From: Monoplex corrugatus
Taxonomy: Eukaryota; Mollusca; Gastropoda; Littorinimorpha; Ranellidae
Reading direction: 5' to 3'
Assembly (NCBI GenBank): GCA_030674185.1
Contig: JAPXFY010000015.1
Coordinates: 17,604,517 to 17,668,516, forward strand
DNA: 64,000 bases
The notes under the pieces were generated by a model. It was not told the DNA's origin and made no database searches. It was given only the letters and a program-made list of their open reading frames with translations. This document shows positions 31,800 through 42,642 of the stretch, one piece after another. How positions within the stretch are numbered: the stretch's first letter is position 1; every line of letters begins with the position of its first letter. The position numbers and the translations under genes are program-made.

Positions 31800-33530
31800 A
31801 TGCTACTTTTTCGCAGCAAATTGGCTAATGCCGCTGTATGCAGCAGAACACTGTGGAAGTATTAGTAATAGGTGACAGAAGTGTTAGGTGCATGCCGAAA
31901 GACAGGTGCAGCAAAACAAACTGACTAATGCCACTGTATGCAGTAAAATACTGTGAAAGTATTAGTAATAGGTGACAGGAGTGTTAAGTGAAAGCCAAAA
32001 GACAGGTGCAACAAACAATGTGACTAATGCCGTTGTATGCAGTAGAATACTGGGAAAGTATTAGTAATAGGTGACAGGAGTGTTAGGTGCAAGCCAAAAG
32101 ATAGGTGCATCAAAACAAACTGACTAATGTCACACTGTATGCAGTAGAATACTGCATAGGCGACAACAGTGTTTCGTGCAAGCCAGAAGACCAGTGTAGC
32201 TTAAAAAAAATTAAAAAAAAGACTGGCTGCTGTATACATTCTGTATACATAGAATACAGGAGCTGACATCAGAAAGTTATATGCTAGCCTATAAGGTGTT
32301 TTTGACCAAAGGAATGCCTATTACTGCTGCAGGCAGTATGTGTATGTAGAATACCAGTGCAACATCAACAGTTAGATGTAAGCCTCAGAAAGTGTTTTTG
32401 ATCAAAATAATGTCTAATACTGCTATTGGCGGAATATATAGAATACTGGCGCAAACATCACGAGATAGTTGCTGTTCAAGCCAAAACCTGGTGTAAAGCA
32501 GAGGACATGTTTTAGGCCCAAAAGACTGCCTGGTACTACTGCTGTAGGGAGTACATATACTGTCAAAGGTACGAATACCAGAAGTGTTACGTGCACGCCA
32601 AAAGGACTGGTACAGGCCAATTAGATGCTATCCAAAAACTGATGCAAGACAGAAAACTGAAACCAAGAAAGAGTTGTGGCTGATATTCACGCAAACCGTA
32701 GGACTATTGATGTACTGACACTTACGAGTTCGGACCAAGTCAGAATTATAGAGTACACCCAAAACAACTAGCGTCTAGTCAAGCAAAAGACTCCTATAGA
32801 CAAACAGACTAATGTCTAGTACAAGCCAAAGATCGGAATAGACAAAACCTGGTGTCTGCTCTAGCGCAAGCCAAACGAGTGATGCAGACCAGTTAGTCCA
32901 GTAGCCGATACCGAAGCAAACCAAATGACTCGAGGTTAAACCCCTAGGAACTAGATGCAAGCCAGAAAAACTGGTATAGACCAAAAATACTCCTGGATAG
33001 TGCAAGCGAAAAAACTGTATACCGAAAGGTCTGACTGATCCTGGTGGAAAACAAATAACTCTTGAGGTGCAGTTAATGACAAGCTAAAATACCTGTGCAG
33101 ACCAACAAGTGGCGCAAGCCAAAAGACTGGAGAAGGTCACAAAGACTATAAGTAGTGATTGATACGTGTGCAGTCCAAATGACTCTGAAGTACAGACACC
33201 AGGAGGAAAATCAGTAAAGGCGAAAAAATGCTTGGTATGGCTGGTGCAGGTCAAAGTACTCTGAAGTGCAGCCACTAAAAGTTAGATGCAGGCTAAACGT
33301 CTGGTGTTGACCACGAAACTGTAGTCTACGAGTCTGGCAGATTCCGGTGTCCTGATAGAAGCCGAAGTGGTCTTGAGGTGCAAATAACGAGTGTTCGGTG
33401 CAAGCCAAAAGACTGCTGTAGATCACAGGACCGGCTAGTAACTTGTGCAGGCCAAAGAACTTTGCAGTACCAAGAGTTAGTCAGGTGCAAGCCCCCAAAC
33501 CTGGAGTGGTCCAAATAAAGAAGACGGCGA
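31800..33530. repeat. decayed satellite, unit about 100 bp
   Basis: At the left end four units are clear: CTAATGYC marks recur at 31825, 31925, 32024 and 32124. Each has GCTGTATGCAG, AAGTATTAGTAATAGGTGAC and AAGCCAAAAGACAGGTGCA. To the right the same words (AAGCCAAAAGACTGGT, GACCAAA, GTTAGATGCAAG) persist but spacing and order break down, so the array decays gradually from left to right. Confidence 0.75.
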
Positions 33531-33534
33531 AGCC

Positions 33535-33945
33535 TAGCAGCCCTGAGCGACCTGGCAAGTTCACCCTGGGCCCTTGGCAGTAGCAGTGAGTGACCAGTCA
33601 GTCGGGTGTTTTGTGTCTGTATGGTGTGGTGCTGTGCAGCTACTTACTTACTGCTGCAGACAGCCGGGGCTAGTGCTAATGGTGATGTGTAGGGCCGTGT
33701 AAGCTGTGTGTGGTGTCGTGTAGGCTGGTGTTGTTGGTTGGGGAGTGTTTTCTGGGAGTGTCGTCGTTGTGGTTGCTGATCTCAAGCTGCTGCCTCCGAC
33801 CACTTCTTTCTTTCCTCCCATTCGTCCGCCCGTCCATACTTCCTTCCTTTACTTACCCTCTGGGCTTATGGAAGATGAGTGTGGTTAGTAGATCACTACT
33901 TACTTTTCGCTTGAAACAACTCTTTTTCTTTGTCTGTGTATTATC
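33535..33945. other. unassigned intronic sequence
   Basis: TG-rich unique sequence. No feature recognised. Confidence 0.3.
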
Positions 33946-33946
33946 T

Positions 33947-34270
33947 CTATCTCTATCTGTCTGCCTGCCTGCCTGTCTGTCTGTCTGTCTATCTATATGT
34001 CTGTCTGTCTGTCTATCTGTGTGTCTGTCTGTCTGTCTTATCTATCTATCTAACATGTGTATATGTGTGTATACATGTATGTATACACATATATATATGT
34101 ATAAATACATATATGGATATAAATGCATACATACATACATATGTATGTATATGTATGGACGTATATATGGATGGATGATGGATGGATGTATGGATGTATG
34201 TATGTATGTATGTACGTATGTACGTATGTATGTATGTATGTATGTATGTATGTATGTATGTATGCATGAA
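33947..34270. repeat. tetranucleotide block: (CTGT/CTAT)n then (TATG)n
   Basis: Left half pyrimidine-rich CTGT/CTAT, centre ATACAT, right half purine-starting (TATG)n and (GGAT)n. The two halves are partly complementary and could fold back. Confidence 0.85.
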
Positions 34271-34274
34271 TGCA

Positions 34275-35030
34275 AAAATAGGAGAGAGATGCGCATGCGA
34301 ACTGAATCAGATTTATTGGAGATGAAACTGTATGTCTGTCTATACGCATGTCTTATTATTCGCAAATGTGTCAAAGAATTCCTTGGCTTTTCATGGACGG
34401 ATCTTTATGGTGACCTCATGACAGTTCCGCTCTGATAAGAGGAAAAGATGCATACGATTTAAATATGTACATGACTTGTTGACCGAGTGATGGCGGAGCT
34501 AAAGTATTTTCATATATATGCACATAGACAGACACACAGAATGTTTCGGGTGTTCATTGAAGAAGTGCAGCTTTTGCACAATCGCCGTCAAGAACACAGA
34601 GTTGCGAACAGGCTGTGAGCTTGAGTTTTGCCCTAAAATTTTCAGAGTTGTATATTAGTACAATATTTTGTGTCTTACTGTATTCTGTCGTATCTTACTG
34701 CCCAAACGGATTCTAATTGTTTCTAAGCAAGCCAAACAAACAAACAAACAAACAATTGTTTCTTGGGGAAAACGTTTCACGTTGGAGCAGCTGTGTATCG
34801 TAGTACGTTCCTGTGGACGGGCATATATGTACAGAATGTTGTGATGGACAGTTCTTTTCTTTTTTACGTACAAACTGCACACGAGATCACAATTTATATT
34901 ACCTTGTCCGAAATGCTAGTACCCAGACGACCAGTAAAGGTCAAATTGAGAGAGGGGAAAGGGAACAAGAAGACGTGTGTATGCGTGTTCGTGTGCGTGC
35001 GTGCGTGTGTGTTTGCGTGCCGGCGTGCGT
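34275..35030. other. unassigned intronic sequence
   Basis: Contains a short (CAAA)n at 34735-34755. No exon or repeat family recognised. Confidence 0.3.
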
Positions 35031-35035
35031 GCGTT

Positions 35036-35123
<88 letters not shown>
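35036..35123. repeat. (TG)n microsatellite
   Basis: More than 40 TG units after a GCGTGCG-rich lead. Confidence 0.95.
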
Positions 35124-35149
35124 ATACTGTATGTCTAGCTATGTAAGTC

Positions 35150-35216
35150 TGTGCTCGAACCTGGACATCTCGCTTCCAAGACCAGAACTTGAACCACTCG
35201 GCCACAGCCACACCTG
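35150..35216 (-). repeat. tRNA-like sequence (decayed tRNA or SINE head)
   Basis: On the minus strand GTGGCCGAGTGGTTCAAG resembles an A-box of Ser/Leu-type tRNAs, and CCAGGTTCGAGC resembles a B-box at about the right spacing. Acceptor and anticodon stems do not close, so I do not call a functional tRNA. Confidence 0.35.
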
Positions 35217-35384
35217 TTCATTCTTTTGTTGCGATTGTACTCAGTTTGTGGGGTGTTTTTTTTTTTTTTAACAAACAAACAAATAAATAGGTAAATAACT
35301 AAACGAGGACTTCTGGGACGTTTACGAATGGGCGTTTACCGTAGTGAGCAAACAGAGAGTAAAGTTTGCCCCGTAACCGTGAGA

Positions 35385-35520
35385 TTATAACACAGTGAGG
35401 TGGTGGAGACTTCTGGGTGCTCTTTGGGGCTGGCTTTGTGAGGGCAGTGCCCATATCCTGTCCCTTTCTGCTGTACCTTTCTTAATTGTGATCAGGGTCA
35501 AATACTGGGTGGACTGAAAT
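35385..35520 (+). mobile_element. S4 dispersed element, partial
   Basis: GCTGGCTTTGTGAGGGCAGT, GCCCATATCCTGTCCC and CAAATACTGGGTGGACTG match S4. Confidence 0.45.
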
Positions 35521-35559
35521 CTGTGCGTGTACTTCTATGTATGTTTATCTGTATCTGTA

Positions 35560-35603
35560 TCCATCTGTCTATCTATCTATCTGTCTGTCTGTCTCTCTGT
35601 CTG

Positions 35604-35670
<67 letters not shown>

Positions 35671-35840
35671 CATCCATCATCCATCCATCTATCCATCTAC
35701 CTATCTGTCTGTCTGTCTATCTATCTATCCATCCATCCATCCATCTATCCATCTACCTATCTATCTGTCTATTTTCTATCTATCTATCCATCCATCCATC
35801 TATCCATCTACCTATCTATCTGCCTGTCTGTCAGTCTACC

Positions 35841-35872
<32 letters not shown>

Positions 35873-35955
35873 TAGACAGACGGACAGATAGATAGATAGA
35901 TGGATAGATAGAGAAATAGAGAGATGGAGAGACAGACAGACAGACAGATAAATAT
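35560..35955. repeat. palindromic tetranucleotide block (CTAT/CTGT then GATA/GACA)
   Basis: (CTAT), (CTGT) and (CCAT) units run to about 35838, where TCTACCTAGATAGATAG marks the turn. After it come the complementary (GATA), (GACA) and (GGAT) units. The two arms could pair over more than 100 bp. Confidence 0.85.
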
Positions 35956-36064
35956 ATACATAGAGGTTATAGATGTGTGTGTTTGTGTGAATTTGCCTGT
36001 GTGTGCGTGACTATAGATTAATAAATAGATATAGATATAGGCAGCTAGGTAGATAGATCCACAC

Positions 36065-36066
<2 letters not shown>

Positions 36067-36119
<53 letters not shown>

Positions 36120-36159
36120 ACACACTCACACACACACTCACACACACCACACACACACA

Positions 36160-36253
<94 letters not shown>
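36067..36253. repeat. (AC)n microsatellite
   Basis: About 185 bp with ACTC and CATC interruptions. Confidence 0.95.
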
Positions 36254-36254
<1 letters not shown>

Positions 36255-36632
36255 ACGTAGAAGGTTTATGGACTTGGCTATAGTCCAGTCACAGTTTCCT
36301 TTGAATCGAGAATGTCTCCTGTTATCAACAATACGGGTGATCTTTGAAAGGTGTGGTCTTTGAAAGGTGAGTTACACCACCCACTTAAGCAGGCTCAACA
36401 ACTTTTGCATAATCTGTTAAAGAATGGGTCATGTTATCAGTTGTCCCTCTTTTGTTTATGGATAGGTCTCCTTTGTGTTCAGGTCATAGTTCAGCTAGCT
36501 CGATGAGAACTTGCTATTGTATAAGATAGATGGTCCATTTTGGTGGGAGCAACCAGTGTCCCCAGATATCACATGTTGTATGTGATCTCCCTAGTGTTTA
36601 TGGCATGAGACTTGGCGACATGTAGTCATTGC
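36255..36632. other. unassigned intronic sequence
   Basis: A short TCTTTGAAAGGTG doublet near 36345. Otherwise nothing recognised. Confidence 0.3.
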
Positions 36633-36800
36633 TTAACCCTTTGACTCCCGCACCTTATTCACCAACTGCAAAGACTTAATTCTTTGACTCCCTTACCCTG
36701 GAAAGGGTGAGGGAGTCAAAGGGTTACGTTTTTGCTTCGCCAGCATGGTTGACGATACAGGATGCTGGCGGACAAGATGCGGGAGCCAGAGGGTTAAATA
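36633..36800. repeat. foldback of CCCTTTGACTC-type modules
   Basis: Forward modules AACCCTTTGACTCCCGCACC and TTCTTTGACTCCCTTACCC are followed by AAAGGGTGAGGGAGTCAAAG and GATGCGGGAGCCAGAGGGTT, so the block folds into a long hairpin. Confidence 0.65.
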
Positions 36801-36959
36801 GAGACCACAAGGAACCTCCGATGCTTAGCCTGGAACTTTCTTGGAAATTTAGTATGTATAGTTTGGTAAACGTGGTATACATCCTACCCAGACACTTCTG
36901 TTAACATTTTCTTTTCTGTCTTCTTCTTTTGTTATCTGTCTGCTTGCACCATCTTGGGT

Positions 36960-37640
36960 ATCGCATGGAGCTTACAATTAGCATCGAGCTGGAAGAGGAG
37001 AAGAGGAGACATGTTGTGTGATATCAGTCTCCTTTATATCGTCATCCAGGTCTTCCTTGGTTTGCCTCTCGCTTTAAATCCAAATATCTTCTTGTTGTAC
37101 GTCTGTTCAGCCAGTTCGTAGGGTGGGTTGCATTCTGGTCAAATGGCAAAACCACTTTATTCTCTGCTGAAGAATATGTTGCTGGGCTAGTGTTGCTCCC
37201 ACCATTTCTCTGTATCGTTGTTACTGATCAGGTCTTGGCGACCGCCCTTTTCAAACAAAGTGTACCACAGGTAATTTCTCTTTTTTTCCCAGAGGCGTAT
37301 AGTACCGGTCCAGACCTGGCACTGGTATGTCAGGATGGAATGAAAATGGAATTGATGAGCTTGGATTTTGTTCCAGTGGGTTCTGTCTGACTTTGATCTC
37401 TTTGTCAAGTTCCGTTTTCTGAGAAAATGTTTCCAAGACATTTATTTGAATTCACTCACTTGTTGAATTCAATGCCATTGCTGTCGATGCTTAGGTCGCC
37501 AGATGTTCTGCTGACCTTCACCTTTTCTATTGTTATTATTAATAGTAGTAGTAGAAGAAGTAGTGGTAGTAGTAATAGCAGCGTAGTAGAAGTAGTAGTT
37601 GTAGTAGTAGTAGTATTTAAAGCCTAGGCATCTGTTCTGA
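36960..37640. other. possible decayed LINE, antisense
   Basis: 36965-37085 matches 1195-1300 and reads like a LINE C-terminus on the minus strand. 37170-37520 has scattered protein-like stretches on the minus strand (KCLGNIFSENG) but no diagnostic RT motif. 37540-37615 is GTA/GTAGTA triplet repeat. Confidence 0.25.
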
Positions 37641-37794
37641 GCCATGACAGGGCTATCACCATCTCAGATAAAACGCACATCCACAATCATCAATGATCCT
37701 GGGGGAAAATCCACAAACATTCAAACACATCGATGACCCTGGATAAAAGAAAATCCGGAAAAGATAAATAAGCACATATCTCATTGCAGTCATG

Positions 37795-38175
37795 CAAATA
37801 AATGATATGCCCCTGGCGTTGGCCATTCCGCCGAATAAATTATTACCAGGTGGATTAAAACCTGAATGCTAATGCACAAACATAAATACAGACACAAAGG
37901 TATGCATAAAGTCTGGGTTACATACTCAAAATTGCTCCTGGGCATGCATATTTCCTTACGAATCAATTTATATTCCATTATATCTAAACATGCAATTAAT
38001 ATTCATATTTCGTGATAGATGAACATGAAGTTAATATATGTATCCAGTTATCAATCCTGAGAGACAGAAAGTATGTAAGACTATGGAAAACATGACAGTG
38101 AATGAACCAACAAGGCAGAAAATGAGAAAGGAGATAGCAAAAAGTTAATGAGCAAGGCAGAAACAATGCACACAC
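37795..38175 (-). mobile_element. S2 element, minus copy, partial
   Basis: The minus strand carries CTGCCTTGTTGGTTCATTCA, GGATTGATAACTGGATAC, ATGCATACCTTTGTGTC and GGCCAACGCCAGGGGCATAT in family order. Confidence 0.6.
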
Positions 38176-38180
38176 GCGCG

Positions 38181-38196
38181 TACACACACACACACA

Positions 38197-38247
<51 letters not shown>

Positions 38248-38383
38248 CACACACAAACACGCACACACGCACACACACACACACACATACACACACACAC
38301 ACCTACTCACACACACACACACACACACAAACACAACACACACAACACACAACACACACACACACACACACACACACACCCCA

Positions 38384-38454
<71 letters not shown>
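38181..38454. repeat. (AC)n microsatellite, about 270 bp
   Basis: AC with CGC, CATAC and CACCACA interruptions. Confidence 0.95.
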
Positions 38455-38455
<1 letters not shown>

Positions 38456-38847
38456 CCACTCTCAAAGACAGAGTCTACAACATTATCGACGCAAGCAGGC
38501 TAAGCTACCTGCACACCTATATCAGCGTATACGTGATAGGCGGTTTACGCAAGGCGAGGGGCTCTGGCATGCTTAGGATTATTTAGCCGGTGCCACCACC
38601 AACGAGATAAGGAAAGGAGTTAATCCTTCTGTGACGTAAACCTACCAGTCCCACTAACGCATGTCGTCCGCTTCTTGCGTCGAAATGTGTATACAATGTA
38701 TGTTAGGATAGGGGAGGGGGTGGGGCAGGATGGTGTCGGTTTGTTTGGTGGATGTTGTTATGGTCGTGGAAAGTTTGTGCACATGTAAGAGTCGTTGATC
38801 GCTATGCTTTTAGAGGAATTCAGTATTGCAGCGCTCATCTCTTTATC

Positions 38848-39430
38848 CCCCCCCCCCCCCCCCCCCGTGGGGATGCCGGGGGCTCTTTCTGTATAAATTG
38901 TATCCCCACCTTCTGGAAATTTTGTGCTAGAAATTTCCTCTTTTCTGTCACTCTCTTTGTTTCTGCCTTGTTCCGTTGCTTTCTGTCATTTCCACCTATC
39001 ATTTTCTGCCTTAATGGGCCATTCACCTGTATTTGTTCGATAAAGTCTGACGTACTTTTTCTTAGGATTGATAATTGGATACGTGTATTAAGTGCATTTT
39101 TGGCTGTAGGGAGGTGAGATAAGCTGAAGCAATTTTAGGTAATTTATGACTGTTTTTATATGTTTTTGGTGTCCTTAGGTATGCTTAAATTTGTATTCAG
39201 TGTGTTTTTTAAATCCCCCGTGCGATAAATTGGTTTGAGTGTCAACGCCAGGGGCACATCCTTGGATTATATGCGCGAATGCATTGATATGTGTACTTAA
39301 TTTTTTCTTTCTTTTTTTTTTTTTTTTTTTCTTCCTGTTGAAGTTTTGTATGTTTTGAAGCGGTTAAAGCCCTGATATGGCTCTGTGCAGTCGGCTGGGC
39401 TTTAAACAACAATAACAACAATAATAATCT
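38848..39430 (+). mobile_element. S2 element, best full-length copy
   Basis: A poly-C run of about 19 leads into GTGGGGATGCCGGGGGCTCT, then every family landmark, ending GGCTGGGCTTTAAACAACAA and (AAC/AAT)n. It is the clearest reference for the family in this window. Confidence 0.8.
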
Positions 39431-39574
39431 CTTTATGTCTGACTGCCCGGTTGTCAAGTGGGACCATAATCTGAGATGATTTGGGACCATCCCGGTCACG
39501 TCAGAGGTCGAAATTGGAAAAGACGTCCAAGGGGGAAGATTAGCCTACTATGCTCATTATAGCGAACCAGACAA

Positions 39575-39840
39575 CTCCATCTTGTGGGTCAAGGGGGAAG
39601 ATTTTTCCGATTTCCCAGGTCAAAATGTGTGACCTGCCAGTACCGAATCTCCGTCGTGCGTATACGCATGCAGAATATCAAATGTGCACGTTAAAGATCC
39701 TGTAAGTCACGTTGAAACTTGCGAACACTTGCCGTACACGCCCACTGAAGACAGAGTATGCAGGCTGTGCAGTAACCTACTGTATGCAGAGAGTGGGCAA
39801 AAACACGCCCATACGTGGGGAGAAATTGAAACATTAAAAA
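39575..39840 (+). mobile_element. S3 SINE body
   Basis: GGAAGATTTTTCCGATTTCC, CAGGTCAAAATGTGTGACCT, CGTGCGTATACGCATGCAG and CACGTTAAAGATCCTGTAAG are landmarks of a tRNA-derived SINE I associate with gastropods. The tRNA-like head is not evident here. Confidence 0.6.
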
Positions 39841-40217
39841 TTATTGTCAGTCATTATGTTTGTGTGTATCTGTTTTGTCTTGCCTCGTATGCCTAAATCA
39901 AAGGTATATGTCATCAGAAATTTCCCGTCTGCTAGTGTGTGGGTGGGAGGGTGGGTGGGTGTGAGCGCACGCACGCGCATTTGTATGTGTGTGTGTGTGT
40001 TCCTCTTAAAAATTTGCTTCCAATGTCCAGTTGAGTCGTAGGCTCATTGTTGCACAGGTTTATGTTTGACATGGCCCGAACATTTGGTCACAATAATCCT
40101 GATTGTGAAAAATCAGAGATTTTTGGGTCGCCTTTGGATTTATTTCGTTGTATGTATTTCTAAATTCCAGTTGTATAAATTTTCAGGGCAAACTGAACTA
40201 AGCCACAGAGAGGAGAG

Positions 40218-40218
<1 letters not shown>

Positions 40219-40316
<98 letters not shown>

Positions 40317-40450
40317 ACGTAAAGGGCTAATGTGCTTAAGTACTCGTCACTCCAGAGGATGGGTATCCTTTTGGCGGCAAGAAAAAACACTCAACACGAG
40401 AGACAGAGACAGACAGACAGACAGAGATATCTTGTGTCTGTGCTTACGTA

Positions 40451-40507
<57 letters not shown>

Positions 40508-40535
40508 TGTGCGTGTGTGTGTGTGTGTGTGTGTT
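40219..40535. repeat. two (TG)n microsatellites flanking unique sequence
   Basis: TG tracts at 40219-40315 and 40455-40535 with a GACAGACAG patch between them. Confidence 0.9.
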
Positions 40536-40675
40536 GTAAACACCTTTGCGGAGGACAGTTCTGCGTGTTTGTTCTGTCCTCGATCTGTCAGTGATGGCTC
40601 TTGATTCTGAATGGAAAATATGACAGGTGTTCTAATCCGCCAGATAAACTGTATCTCTCATGAAGTCGTAGAAAA

Positions 40676-40925
40676 ACTAGTCGCCATAGTGCATTGGTTA
40701 GCACAGCAGACTGCTGACTGGAAGGTTGGGGGTTCAAACCCCGTTAACCATGGCATGAAATATTGGAGAGATTCATTTCCTAGGTCCCTCCCCGTCAAGG
40801 CCAGTTAGCCTTCTTGCCCTTCTGAAGTCATGGTAAAAAAATGGGTGGCGCTGCACTGCGGCGACGCGCTCTCAACGGGGAGAGCAGACCGAGTTACACA
40901 TGGTAAAATTCCATTGTAACAATAA
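40676..40925 (+). mobile_element. S5 SINE with tRNA-like head
   Basis: The head GTGCATTGGTTAGCAC forms a D-arm (GTGC/GCAC), and GGGGGTTCAAACCCC forms a T-arm with a B-box. The body GGCGCTGCACTGCGGCGACG, CGCTCTCAACGGGGAGAGC and CCATTGTAACAATAAAGG follows. The anticodon arm is poor, so this is a tRNA-derived SINE rather than a tRNA gene. Confidence 0.6.
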
Positions 40926-40984
40926 AGGGAAGGTGTGAGTGAGTGAGTGAATGAATGAGAATGAATGAATGAATGAATGAATGA

Positions 40985-41240
40985 ATGAAAATCGTTGTGG
41001 GATTTTTCAACCCCAACCGGTTCCTATCCAGAGTTGAGCGTGCTATGGGCTCATTGCAAAGACATAACAAAGGCAAATCTGATCCACATCTTGGATACGT
41101 CATTGACGGTACAGGTGTCATGCAGTCTTAATCTAGACGGGAACTCCGTAGCGTCATGATCATCATCCCCATCGTCATCATCACCATCATAACATTGTGA
41201 ACAGTTGTCCCAGCTTCTGTGGCCATTAACGTGGCTCAGG
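40985..41240 (-). mobile_element. S6 dispersed element, minus copy
   Basis: On the minus strand: GGCCACAGAAGCTGGGACAA, GATGATCATGACGCTACGG, then a GAACCGGTTGGGGTTGAAAA ending. It parallels the plus-strand copy at 50880-51270. Confidence 0.6.
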
Positions 41241-41344
41241 AACTCGGACAGAAAAACAAAACAAAATAAAAACAAGAAATAGTCGGGAAGGAGTTGGAGA
41301 GAGAGAAGGGACACACGCACATACCGGACGTGTACCTGCGAACG

Positions 41345-41495
41345 CGCACATACACACACACATACACACACACAAACACACACACACACTCACATACACA
41401 TAGACACACATACATAGAGACAGACTCACACTTACAGACACACTCACGCACACACTCACACATACTCAGTCACACACACACGAGGGTTGCGCGAC

Positions 41496-41530
<35 letters not shown>

Positions 41531-41547
41531 GCACGCATGCACGTATG

Positions 41548-41616
<69 letters not shown>

Positions 41617-41641
41617 CGACCGTTGCGCGAACTCACACTCA

Positions 41642-41705
<64 letters not shown>

Positions 41706-41775
41706 CTCTCTCTCTCTCTCTCTCTCACTCATTCACTCACTCACTCACTCACTCACTCACTCACTCACACACACC
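41345..41775. repeat. compound (AC)n-(CT)n-(ACTC)n microsatellite
   Basis: Two long AC tracts, each preceded by a GTTGCGCGA-like spacer (near 41486 and 41622), then CT and ACTC. The repeated spacer suggests block duplication. Confidence 0.9.
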
Positions 41776-41954
41776 ACACCACACAACCGTTGGGCGAGAT
41801 GTTTTCCCACGGTAATCCGTTCTTGACCTGTCGAAGAGACTGTCATTGTAGATTCTGGATCGAGTTTGCTAATACAGCTATTTTATCTGTCCGCACAAAC
41901 ATCTCGTGTGCCGTTAAACTACGGAGAAGGTTTGGGATGTCTGCTCCAGTCATC

Positions 41955-42109
41955 ATTTATGCAGGCTGGCTGGCTGTGTGGAGAAGACCCCTGGACTCAT
42001 AATCTGATGTTTGAGGCTCAGTTCCAGCCCCCAACCTGTTGGCTGCCCATGTTAATGCTCCAATCATTCTAGTTGTCATATTAGTGTTTCACGGTTTCTG
42101 TTCTACTCT
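41955..42109 (+). mobile_element. S1 SINE, left part, split by the Penelope-like element
   Basis: GCAGGCTGGCTGGCTG, GAGGCTCAGTTCCAGCCC and GGCTGCCCATGTTAATG match the S1 body. The rest of the same copy resumes at 44864. Confidence 0.65.
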
Positions 42110-42273
42110 CATAATGCTACCAATTTTTGAAGAACAAGGTCTCCCAACAGTGTAAAAATCGCTACTCACAGTTCCGTAGCTTTCGATGGCGTTCTCGCCA
42201 TCTTCGTCAGCGCTCTAATGCTGTCTGCGTGAATCTCTACTCAGATCTCGCGAACATGGGATGAACCCAGTTC
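42110..42273 (-). repeat. pLTR, downstream copy of the Penelope-like element
   Basis: 164 bp, identical to 44700-44863. It includes the last codons and the stop of the endonuclease frame (42241-42273). Confidence 0.9.
42161..42210 (-). ncRNA. hammerhead-ribozyme-like motif in the downstream pLTR
   Basis: On the minus strand: CTGACGA (core, 42204-42210), then a perfect 7-bp stem GATGGCG/CGCCATC with loop AGAA, then GAAA, then GCTAC...GTAGC as a stem III. This is the hammerhead core order. The base after stem III is G where a U is expected, and I could not find a clear stem I, so activity is doubtful for this copy. Confidence 0.45.
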
Positions 42274-42642
42274 ACGAGATCGAATCAGAGAATGGTACAC
42301 CGGGGGCAGGGTGTAACGGCCCCGGTCCCTGTTGAGCGGGGGGTTGGTGACTGCGATGTAGATGGCCTCCTTGACTCCTCGCTGGAACCACTTATTTTCT
42401 CTGTCCAGGATGTTGACATTGTCCGCACTGAATTGATGTTTTTCGGCGTGTAGGTGAGCTCCTACTGGAGAAGAGTCCCTCTTGTGTTCTGTTAGTCTCT
42501 TCTGAAGGGGGCGTTCAGTTTCACCGACATAATGTTGGTTACAGTCCTGGCAGTCTATTCTGTATATAATGCCAGCTTTGTCGAGTTTGCTGGTTTTGTC
42601 CTTGGGGGTGACCAGCTGGCTGCGTATGGTGTTGGAAGGTTT
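42241..42642 (-). CDS. GIY-YIG endonuclease domain of the Penelope-like element
   Basis: The minus-strand frame that follows the RT, about 133 codons to the TGA at 42243-42241. It contains KAGIIYRIDC (the GIY position, as GII-Y), HYVGETERPLQKRLTEHKR (the YIG position as YVG, with the catalytic-type Arg and the following R-x-x-x-H), SSPVGAHL, WFQRGVKEAIYI (the conserved Glu region) and NPPLNRDRGRYTLP. These are the motifs of Penelope-like endonucleases, which nick the target DNA. The domain is open throughout. It lies one frame away from the RT because of an apparent single-base loss near 42640-42645. Confidence 0.85.
   Translation of the reverse strand, partial: KPSNTIRSQLVTPKDKTSKLDKAGIIYRIDCQDCNQHYVGETERPLQKRLTEHKRDSSPVGAHLHAEKHQFSADNVNILDRENKWFQRGVKEAIYIAVTNPPLNRDRGRYTLPPVYHSLIRSRELGSSHVREI

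Noticed and set aside
35150..35216. Functional Ser/Leu tRNA gene on the minus strand
   Set aside because: A-box and B-box words are present, but no closed acceptor stem or clear variable arm could be drawn.
37187..37441. Possible Gypsy-type RT on the minus strand
   Set aside because: Isolated words look RT-like, but no motif A, YXDD or protease was found and the frame is short.
40676..40760. Functional tRNA gene
   Set aside because: D-arm and T-arm look right, but the anticodon and acceptor stems do not close, and it is attached to the S5 SINE body.
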